DNA of 17,690 nucleotides, from positions 1 through 17,690 of the forward strand of contig JAMPEH010000038.1 of assembly GCA_023665245.1 (NCBI GenBank). The letters run 5' to 3'. The notes beneath the pieces are model-generated. The model was not told where the DNA came from and did not search any database. It was given only the letters and a program-made list of their open reading frames with translations. Shown here piece after piece: positions 1 to 10,100 of the stretch. The position numbers and the translations under genes are program-made. The stretch's first letter is position 1. Every line of letters begins with the position of its first letter. This DNA is from Muribaculaceae bacterium (GTDB lineage: Bacteria > Pseudomonadota > Alphaproteobacteria > Rs-D84).

Positions 1-1182
1 ATACTCACCCTTGGTGCCAGTGGTGCCCTGGAGGAGCTTGTAGAGGTAGAGGATGCCGTCTCTGGGCGCGCCGGTGTCGTCGCCGCCAACGCTGTGGCCC
101 TGGATATCCGCCACCATACCGCCGCTCATGCCGTGGCTATACAACTCAGGCTCCAGCGTGGTGAGGATGTCGTACGGACGGTTGAACTCCTCCTGCTCAG
201 GCAGGAGTTCGCCCTTGCCAATGCGCTCGGCCCGCTCGTCAATGAGGGCCTGGGTAGCGGCCTTGCGGTCCTCCACCACCTGGCCGGTGACAACCAGCTT
301 GCCGGTCTTCTCGTCCAACTTCAGCGTGGCGCCGTCGGCGGAAACGTACTTGGCACGGCGCTTGTTGGCAGTAATGCTACTCAGGCGCAAGTCATTGTCA
401 CGGTGGTTGAGGATGAGGGTGTACCGGGCGGGGGTCAGGTCGGCACCGTTGGCCAGGTTGGCCACCTGGATGCCGTAGGCCACAGACTCGTTGTAGATCT
501 GGTTGTAGACACCCACCAGGCCATTGTCCTCGGTGGCCTCCACGTACTCGCCGTCATCGTTCAGGGCATACTTACCTTGGCCATTGCCCTCGCTATCAGT
601 GCCCACATAGACGTAGTCCACCATGGGGAAGTCAACGGTGATGTCATAGCGCTCGAAGGGACCGTTGCCCTTGCCGACGTAGGTATAGGTATAGGAGGTA
701 CCGACGGCAGTTCTGGTGTAACTGCCCTTCAGCTCGGTATCGTCGTCCATGCTGACGCGGACGTAGCTACTGCCCATGCTGCCACGGACCTGCTTGATGC
801 GGCGGAAGTGTCCAATCTGGCCTTCAGCAACCTGATAGTAGGTTTCAGTAGCCTCGTCGTACTCATAAGCGCCGGAGATCTCGTTGCCCGACTCATCCAA
901 GCCGGTGGGCACGTAGAATTCCATGGGTTCGCTCTTGAAGTTGCCGAATTCATCCAACTCGTAGAGGCTCACCCAAGCGCTGGACTCAGACGGCGTGATG
1001 GTGAGGGCCACCTGTTCGCTGGCGGCGGCCACGTCGCCCTCCACGATACGGGTGCGGTTGACCTCGTCACGGTTTTTGGCGTCGAGCAGGTTCTGGCGGT
1101 CATTCAGGGTAGCCTCATCGGGCTCCACGGTGACCTGCTCCAGAGCGCGGTTATCGTTGGCGCGGTGGAGATTCAGGGTGTA
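1..1182 (-). repeat. Module region 9 (residues 5503-5896): last visible modules
   Basis: Closing strands are YDITVDFPMVDYVYVGTDSE (648, residue 5681) and YTLILNHRDNDLRLSSITAN (423, residue 5756). The latter is one of the best matches in the window to the closing strand, turn and first strand of the next cadherin-like unit. Around 600-505 lies an Asn/Asp/Gly-rich part (NDDGEYVEATEDNGLVGVY). The last visible 110 residues (VVTGQVVEDRKAATQALIDE onward) include a probable helix around 285-195 and end in a Gly-rich stretch (GGDDTGAPRDGILYLYKLL). The frame continues beyond position 1, so this is not the C-terminus. Confidence 0.55.
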
Positions 1183-4100
1183 CCGGCGGGCATTACTGCT
1201 ACGGCTGCCCATGAGGTCGTCTTCCTGGGAGCGGACGTAGATGTAGACGGTGGTGTCGCTGCCCACGTTGACGTTAATGGTTACGAGCTGCTCGCCTTGT
1301 GTGTAGGTGCCACCGCTGCCATGGACGACCATGACGCCGCTATACGGGTACTCGGCCACCGCACGGATATTGATGTTGGTAGCGCCACGGTCCACGGTGG
1401 CATTGAAGGTAGTGGGCACCAGGCGGTACTCGAAGAGGTCGTTGCCGTCGGCGTCCACGCCGATGCGGACCTTCTGAACGGCGGGCACCAGGTACTTATC
1501 CACGCTGCCCACCTTCTCGGTGGCAACGTCAGGATCCTGCCAGGCGTTGGCAGGCACGCTGTCGGCGCTGCCCCAGACGGCTTCAGGATAGTGGAGGTTC
1601 TTCTGGGTGCCACTGGTGCCGCCCACCACCTCTTGGGCCACAGCATATGTCTCGGGGACGATGAGGTTGGCGTAAATCACGTCGGTGCGCTCCGCGCCGC
1701 CGTTGGCGGCGGTGTCGGCCGTCTTGAGGGTCTGGTCGCGGTAGATGGTGCCGTACTTATCCACCACCTGCTGGAAGCGCTTGAGGACCACGCCGTCGCC
1801 ATCGGTGGTAGCGTAGGTCACGCCGCCGTCCACGGTGCGGTAAGTGGGCAGGGCGTTGGGTGCGGCGGTGCCTTCCGCCACTCCGGCGATGCCCTGGGCA
1901 TAGGCCCACAGGCCGTAAGCCCGGTTGGTGCCCTCGTCGGTCTGGTAGCTCACGTAATCCAGGTTCAGGTTCTCGGTGTTGGCGTTACGGACCTGGAGCA
2001 CGTAGTGACGGATGGAGCCATCCTGCGCTTTGACGCTGAAGTAGACGTTGTCCACAGCCTGCTCCATGGGGAAGTTGGGGTACGCGCGGTCAGACTGGAA
2101 GGCGATGTCGTAGAAGTCGATGATCTCATCGGGACGGTTGGCCAGCTCGTCGAAGAGGTGGACAGGAGAGAAGTTGTCGCTGCGCTTGTAGAGCGTGGAG
2201 CGGTAGGGCCAGTTGACCGCTTCGGTCGCCACGCCATCCTCGAGGGGCAGGTTGACACCCACGGCGCTCAGCTCACTGACCGCTTCGAGGTAAGTGCTGG
2301 CGTCGATGTTGTTCTCGAGGGCCAGGACACCGGCCTGGGTAAGGAAACCGTACCAGACCGTGCGCTCAATGCGCACGCCATCGGCGTCCAGAGCCGACAC
2401 GTTCAGGGACTCATCCTCGTTGTAGGCATTGATCTTATTGTTGTCCTTGTCCACGAAGTACGTGTTGCCGTCTTCGTCCTCGGCCACCTGGAAGTAGAAG
2501 CGAATCTCCTCTTCCCTGGCGTCTTCCATGCGTTCAAGCTCGGCCATGCGCTTGCTGAGTTCGATCCAGGCGGCGGAGTTCTCCGCTTCAAGGGCGATCT
2601 GAGCGGCCACGACGGCCTTTTCGGCACCGATGTCGATGAGTTCCTGCTTCACAGTGGCCCAATCGCGGGTGAGCTCGCTGACCTGGCCGGTGGTGTCATC
2701 CTTCACGAAGGCCGGGAAGCCTTCCATGCCACTCTTGTTGTTGTCGGAGGTGGTGACGATCTTGATCGCAGTGTCACCGGAGATGATATCCAAAGTGAAG
2801 TGATAGACATTGGTATCGGAGCCATCCTCGGCGGTGACAATGATGTCAATGGTACCGCTGGTGAGGCCGTCCTTGTAGCCGCCGATGGGCAGAAGGATCT
2901 TATGGCCGTCGGCATCGGTGGTCTGGCCCACGTACTCGGTTTTGTCGGGCACAGTGATGATGGCGGCCCGGTTGCCCAAGACGTTCTTCACGGAGAAGAG
3001 CTCGCTCTCCACATAGTAGGTGCCGTCGATGCCACGGACGATCTCGTTGGTGCTAATGGTGAAGCCGTAGGTGTAAACATCGCGGCCAAGGAAGTCCTTG
3101 GTGGGCGTGGGTTCGGGCGGGAAGCGGTTCGTGGACAGGTTTCCGTGGAGGTTGGTGGCCTCGTCGGGTTGGGTGGTGTGGGTCTCCTCATCCACCACTT
3201 CGTACTCCAGCATGTCCAGTTTAGCCTCGGAGGACTTGCGGTAGACGTTAATAGTGTGGATATTCTTGGCGCCGGACTCGGCCACTGCGGTGACGACCAC
3301 CTGGAGGGCGTTGGGCAGAGTGGGATCGGTGTTCCACTTGTCGGTGATGGCGGTGCCGATGTCCAGACGGTTGTTGGCATTGAGCTTGACTTCGTTCTTG
3401 GCGTCGGCGCCAGTCTTATTGTTGGTGACGCGGGTGATCTTCGCCACGGGGTCGCCCTGCTGGAAGACCTCAATGGTGACTTCCTCCGCCTCATGGCCCA
3501 CGACCTTTTGATCCAGCCACAGGTCGAAGAGGTCGTCCGTCTCGGTGGTGATGGCATAGAGGTAGCTGTAATTGGTGGTGACGCCATCCTCAGAGGTGAC
3601 GGGAGCGGGATCAACCATGTGCTCCATGGTGGTCTTGTAGTTGTTCACAGTAGGCTGGGCGGGAGCGGGCGTACTGTCGCCCTGAGCCAGCGCATAGAGC
3701 TCCAGCTGGTTGGCTGTTTCGTTCTGGCGGGTGACGATGACGTTATAGGTGGTGAAGCTCTGGACATGGGACACGCCGTCCTTGTCGATGAGCTCCTTAC
3801 CGGCGTGGACCTTGACCATGGTAGTAGCGTCGGACTCGGGGGAGATGTCCACCAAATTCAGGGCGCTCTTCACGCCGTCGGCGACTTCCTTCTCGGAGGC
3901 GGACAGGTGCTTCTCGTTGACCAGCGTCTGATCGCCACCCTCCACCGCGATCCAGCCGGTGTAGGTCAAGCCCAAGCTATGGTCATTGACCTTGCCGCCA
4001 GCGGCCAGATAAGCCTGGTAGTTGGCGTAGGTAGAGAACTCTTCGGCGGTGTAGTCCACCCAAGTGATGCCAGTGTACGTCTCGTCATAGTTCTTGGACA

Positions 4101-7100
4101 CACTGTTGTACTCGGCCATCAGGTCGTTGTAGATGTGCCACAGGCCGTTGACATCGCTGTCCTTGCTGACGGCAGGCTCAACGGGATGCTTGATGTAGCC
4201 GTACATGACCATGTCGCCATACTGGCCAGCGGGGGTCTGCTCGGTTTCATCAATGGGCTTGCTCTTCAGGTGGGTAGCCAACAGCTCGTTGTCGGTGACG
4301 GTAGCCTGGACCTTGCCCTCGAAGGTGTTGACCTTATCCACGGTGACGTAGGGAATGGGAGCAAGGTTGTAGATGTGGCCCTGGTCGACCTCGGTGACCT
4401 TCTCGTTGAATTCAGCCTTATCCACCACAAGGTCCACGGGGACGATGCGCAGGACGTAGGTCTTGGCGTACGAAGCGTCATAGTAGTGCACGCTGGGCTG
4501 GACGGTGATGGTGAGGACAGTCTCGTTCACACTGTCTAAGTCAAGAACCTTACCCAGTTCTGGATGCTCCGAATCGATAGGTCTGCCCTGCTCGTCCACG
4601 TAGTTGACCACGTGACGGCGGTAAGCAGTGGCGTCGGTGCCGTCCAGCATAGTCATCTTCACGTTGGCGTAGAGGCTCTTGGCGGTGGAAATCAGGTCGT
4701 GGAGGCTCTCCACCACGTTGGGCAGGTAGACCACGTACTCGCCGTCATAACCGGGGATGGTGGCGTTGGCGATCTGGTAAGCGTTGGCTGTGTACTCGAA
4801 GCCACCCAAGGTGTATTGCAGCTCCACAGACTCCAGCTCGGCGTTGTCGTCCCACTCCACAAACTTAATGTACTCGGTGTTATAGGCGGCCTCGGGCTTC
4901 ACTGTGATATCCCTCTCCACGCCCTTGATGACGGCCTTGGCGTAGAGGCTGTGGTGGGTACCAGCGCCGTCGGTGTAGGTGTCCTGGCCACTGATGAGAT
5001 TCAGCTCGCCCTGCCAACGGTTGTCGGAACTGAAAGCGTTCTCGTCATTTATCAGGTCTTCCTTCAGGGTGCCCAGGGCCAAGATGTCATGGCCGCTCTG
5101 GGCGATGGCGGTGACATCCACGGTGCCGAGCTCCAGCTTGGCCGGGTCTTCCACGGCCACGATGACACGCTGGCCAACCTCGCCCTTGGATGCGTCGGGG
5201 GTACGAGCGGGGGCGTTGACCGCGCCGGGCGCATTGTTATAGTTGTCAATGTACTCTTCCATCATCAGGTACTCGACCACGTTGGACAGGTTGGCATCGC
5301 CACCGTCGGTAGCACCAGCCTTCTCCAGGCTCTTGACCACCCGCTCCATGTTGTAGACGTAGCTGACCTTCACGTAGTCACCGTGTTCATCCTGGGCACC
5401 AGCCAGGACGGTGACAACCACCTGGAAGTGGGTCGCCAAATTGCCGAACTCATCCACCGGCACCTGGAGGGTGTCGTTGAAGTACTGGCTGTGGTGGCGG
5501 GTGAACTGGATGCCGCTGTTGTCGAACGGCTCGTAAGCGTTGCCCGTGAGCGGATCGGTGAGGCTGGGATCGCCGTAGACGTAGCCGAAGGTGTTGGGGA
5601 TGACCCGGACGTCCACCTTGGCGCTGTCGGAGTTGGCGGAAACCTCCACGCGGAACTGGCCGTTGGCCTCGGGGATGTAGTTGACGTACATGGGGTTGTC
5701 AACTTGGTGGGTGAAGTCTCTGCTGTGCTCGCCGTTGACGTCCACGTCGGCCTCGGCCCAGTAGTACTTAGCAAAGTCAGCCAGGGAGGTATCGGTGTCC
5801 ATACGCAGGAGCTTGATGTAGAACACCCGTTCGAGCATGTTGGAGTGGTGGACGTTCAGGTTGCCTTCGTAGGCGTCGCTGGAGCCGTCGGCGCCATAGG
5901 TTGCGCCGGTGACAGCCACACGGATGATGGCGAAAGCGTCGGTGGTGTTGCCGTCCATGGTGATGTTCCAGACATCCTGGCCCCACCACGTGTTAAGTTC
6001 AATGGAATTGCCCACGGCGTAGGTGGGATGGATGGAGACATCCAGATTCACGTCAAGACCCTTGGTGAGTAGGTCAAGTTCAGCTTCAATGGTGTCCAGA
6101 TAACGCTTGGCGCTGCCTTCGCCGTCAATCTCGTAGTTGGGCACATGGACCTCGTACACGGTGACAGTCTTGCCGTCCACATGCTCATGGTACTTGTAGC
6201 CATCGGGCAGCGGCAGGGTATCACTGACCAGCGGCGGGTTCATGGCGTCGGCATCAGTGGTATCGTCGGTGGCCGTGCCGCGGCGTTCCAGGTCGAGGAG
6301 GAAGCCCATGTCAACGCTCCAACCCTCGTTATTCTTGTCACTTAGGCTATAAGCGGAAACGGTACCTTCACGCAGGTCCAGGTTCACCGTTTCTACGTTG
6401 ACGGTGTAAATCTTGCTCTCGCGGTTGTTGGAGGAAAGGACATAGACGTAGAAGGTGTCGCCCTCGGCCACGCCGACGTCTTTCAGCTTCACTTGGTTGC
6501 GGTTAAACTTCACACCGCTGACCGCACCCTGCGTGAAGGGCTTGGTGGAGACAGCGATCTGGGCACCGGCAGAGGCGGTGGTGATGGTCAGGTCGCCCAG
6601 GTTGACATCGGTGGGCAGGTAGAGAACGAAGGAGCTGTCATCGTAGCCTGTGACATTATCTCCCTTGTCCTTAAGCTGCTCGAAGATACCGTACTGGACG
6701 TCGTTCTTGCCGCCATCCTTGTAGTCGAACTTCACCTCAATGATGTCGGTGTTGCTGGAGTAGCGGTAGACGTTCAGCAGATACTCCGCCTCATAGGTAA
6801 CAGGCTGGATGGTGACGGAGTTGCCATCGAAGGCCTCAACGTTGACGGTGTTGCGCACGACCACCTTCACGCTCTGGAGGTCTTTGTTGACCGCCATCAC
6901 GTTGGAAATCTGGAGGGTGTTGGCAGGCAACGGAGGCTGAATGGCGCCGTTGTCCACTTGCGCTGTGACCTTGGCGTAGCCGTTGTTGGCCAGGATATCA
7001 TAGTCGATGTCGATGTTGCCGTTGTAATGACCGTCCAGAGCATCGCCCACCAGCGCCTCGTAGTAACGGGTGAGCTCTTCGGCAATAACCTGGTAGCTCA

Positions 7101-10100
7101 TGGAGGGATGGTTGACGGTGATGCCGCCAGCATCGGCAGGATCATAGTGGTCGGTAACCGTCAGGTCACGGATGGACAGGTCAGCGAACTGGATGTGGAC
7201 CGTGTAGGTCTGCTTGGCAGTGCCGTCGGTGGAGGTAACGGTGAAGTGGGCATCCTTGGCGGTGTGACCCATCTCCACGGGATCAAGCTTCATGTCATAG
7301 ATGCCGTACTTCGTCTCCGGACGGGCTTCACCAGCCAAGTCGGCCACGATGGAGGCCATGGGATGCTTGCTGATGCCGGTCAGGGTGGCGTCCACGGCAG
7401 TGCTGGGCAACACCACGGTGTATTCATTGGTAGCCAAGTTGCGGTACACCACCGCCGTGCCCTCCTTGCCCAGATCGTCCACGTATTCCATGGTGAACTC
7501 GGCCATCTGAGCGTTGGAATCCTTCTGGTAGATGTGGAGGTAGTAGGTCGCATCGGTGTAGGTGAGGCCCGGGTTGGGCTTCAGTTGGATGGCAACCTCA
7601 GTGGCGGCAACGCCGTAGGGGTTCATGTAGTCCTGGGTGGTGATGGACATGGCCGGGTCACGCATCCAGTAGTTATACAGGGAGGCGGTAGCGCTGGTAG
7701 GCATCGCCACGCCGTCCTTGGCCAGACCCAGATTGAGCAGGGCCTTGCGGCTGGTGGCCTCGGCGTACACCTTGGCGGTGATATGGCCGTCAGCCAGGGC
7801 ATCGTAGAGGGTGTGTTCGCTGGTTTCGTCCTTCCAATCGCGGATGTACGGCTCGTCACGCTTGACGGCGTCCTTGTCGTCCACCAGGACCTTCAGGAGG
7901 GTGTTGTCCTCCTTGTAGATGACCACCTTATACATGCCTTCGGTGCCATCCACCGCCTTGACCCACAGGTCGAAGGGCGTCTCCTCACCGATGAGGACGG
8001 CGTCACGGACGATGTACTCCTTGCGGTGCGGCTCGTCCATGCCGGGGGTCAGCTTCAGGTAGGACAGGTCGCCCGGGCCGATGAGCTCGATGTCGGTGAG
8101 CTCCACGTAATCGGGCACGAAGGCGGAGTACTGCTTGATGGAATCGTCGTAGATGGCAGGCACGGCAATAATCTCGCCGGTGTCCTTATCCTGGTAGTAG
8201 ACGATGACTTCCTGCATGCGCGTCTCGCTGCTGGAACGGTAGAGGCGCAGATACTTGGTGTTGACAAGGTGCTGGGTGTTCTTATCGCCGGGGGTGAGGT
8301 AGTTGCCCACCTTGATCTGGAACTGGCTGCGCTCACCGTCGGACAGCTTCTGGGTCTGGCGGTAATCACGGGAACCGTCGGCAATCATCGGGTCACGGAC
8401 GGTAGAATCCAGGTCACTGACGGTCAGCGTAGAGGCCTTGCGCTGCTCATCCTCGTCATCGGGATCGTACTTGGTGTGGTTGTTGTGGGTCTGGATCTCC
8501 ATCTCCACATAGCGGGCGTGCTCGTCCACGATGGCATAGTACACCACGCGGTCCTCGCCGTCGATGTTCTCCACATAGTAGCTGTTCAGCAGGCTTTCGC
8601 CATCGATGTCCAGAGTATCCAGCTCCAAGTCCACCACCACAAACTCGAAAGCGTAGTGGATCATGTTGCTGTTATCGGAGGAAGTGACGGTAACAATGTA
8701 GACGCTGTCGTTGGTGATCGTCTGCTTGTCCACGGACTGCTGGTGCCATTCCACATTGGAGATGTCGTCACCATAAAGGATGCCGTCTTCGTTGTCATCG
8801 TACTCCACGAACTGCACCTGCGCGGCCAGCTTGTTGGCCACGGCGGTGACGGTAGCATGGCCCTTGGAGCCGTCGCCCACCATCAAGTTCACCAAATCTT
8901 CCAGATTGAACGGGTCGATCTTAGCGGAGACGATAAACTGGTAGACGCCGCCGTCCACGCCGTACTTGTTGTTCTCCATGTACTCGTCGGTTTCGTCATC
9001 GAAACCACTGGCACTGCCTTCCACGAACTTGCCCAGAATGTTGATGGGCTCGGGCTGGCCAATGGGGCTGCCGTCCTGGAAGTTGTAGGTCAGGATAGCT
9101 TCCTTCAGAGAGACATCATCACTCTTACGGAAGATTTGGAGATAAGAGGTCTTGTAGTCATCGGGACCGGCATCCTCCGCACGGACCTTGATTTGGAACT
9201 GGGTCATTTCGTTCTCCAGCGGCACGTTGCGGAGGCTGACGATGGCGCCGTCGCCGTCGGTGGGATCAGGTGCGTCCTCGTTGGGCGCGCTGACGGAGAC
9301 GCGGGCCGCATCGTCGGTGGCGCGAACGGTCAGGTCAGTGAGCTCGTTGAGGCCATCCACCAGGATGCGGTAGAGGTCGTATTCCTTACCATCCACTGTG
9401 ATGGTTTCGCGGATGTTGTCCAGCTTGTCGATCCAGCTGTCCTTCTCGGGATCCTGCGGGATGACGTTGTCGTAGAGCTGGGTGATGTCGTCTTCGGGGG
9501 TGACGTTGATGAGGCGCAGGCTGTTGTCATCGTTGACACGGGTCAGGTGGAGGGTGTAGACCCGCTTGGCACCCTCCGCGGAGGTCACCACGATGTCAAC
9601 AAAGGCTTCCTTCAGGCTCACGTCGTTGTAGGCGTTGACCGCCGCGTCGGCGTTGTAGAAGCTGTTGGTCAGCCAGGTCAGGCGGCTCAAATCGATGGCG
9701 AAGTGGCCCTCGCCGGGGCTGGCCGCGGTGATGCCGTGGAGGTTCTGCTCAAAGGCGGCGCGCATAGTGGCGTTATAGCTGGGATCGAGGATGCCCTTGC
9801 CGGACTCATAGCCCAGGCTCACCGAGGCGTTGGCGTCCATGGCGGACACATCGATCTCCACCCACTTGTCGTTGGCGCCCACGCTCTGTTCATAGAGGTA
9901 GAAAGCGTTGCCCACGCTGTCGTAGACAGTCTTGGACGGAACGGCGCGCCAGTTGCCGTTGGAGAGGACCTTTTCCTGGTCAACGTTGAAGCCGTTGACA
10001 GTGATGACCTCCACTTCGCCGTAAGCCACGTTGAGTTCCTGGATGCCGGTGGGATAGTCCTCATGCTGGGTGGACAGGATAGCGGTCTTGACGCCGCCCA

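Larger units (their letters stand above)
1182..2805 (-). repeat. Module region 8 (residues 4962-5503): widely spaced modules with helical insert
   Basis: Closing strands are YVLQVRNANTENLNLDYVSY (2004, residue 5229) and YTLNLHRANDNRALEQVTV (1182, residue 5503), at intervals of 267 and 274 residues. The first interval contains the coiled-coil-like insert and a stretch with helical character (LTQAGVLALENNIDASTYLE, about 2354-2295). The second contains a strand pair (VTINVNVGSDTTVYIYVRS, about 1285-1229) leading into YTLNLHR, which is a good match to the second half of a cadherin-like beta-sandwich unit. Confidence 0.6.
2805..4458 (-). repeat. Module region 7 (residues 4411-4962): beta modules joined by proline-rich linkers
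   Basis: Closing strands are YNVIVTRQNETANQLELYAL (3747, residue 4648), HTINVYRKSSEAKLDMLEY (3258, residue 4811; His replaces Tyr) and YHFTLDIISGDTAIKIV (2805, residue 4962). Intervals are 237, 163 and 151 residues. The first interval contains a non-repeat stretch, IYNDLMAEYNSVSKNYDETY to AYLAAGGKVNDHSLGLTYTG (about 4145-3955), with several Tyr and Trp residues and likely short helices; I recognise no family in it. Confidence 0.55.

Noticed and set aside
2407..2487. Possible EF-hand or dockerin-type calcium loop (DKDNNKINAYNE)
   Set aside because: The conserved hydrophobic position and the Gly at position 6 are missing, and no paired second loop is present, so I list it only as an acidic loop.
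2988..3614. Minus-strand frame of about 208 codons rich in Ser, Pro, Thr and Arg
   Set aside because: It is an out-of-frame reading of the giant gene. The Ser/Pro/Thr/Arg-rich composition is typical of a shifted frame in G+C-rich coding DNA.
94..4539. Very long plus-strand open frame that reads as a Val/Gly/His/Leu-rich protein
   Set aside because: It is the exact antisense register of the minus-strand gene. Its composition (Val, Gly, His, Leu, Asp in low-complexity mixture) is what the complement of Asn, Thr, Val, Asp and Tyr codons produces, and it shows no domain pattern.
4564..6072. Plus-strand open frame of about 500 codons, with smaller ones at 6145-6345 and 14998-15522
   Set aside because: These are continuations of the same antisense frame between rare Leu CTA codons, with no credible ribosome binding site or family resemblance.
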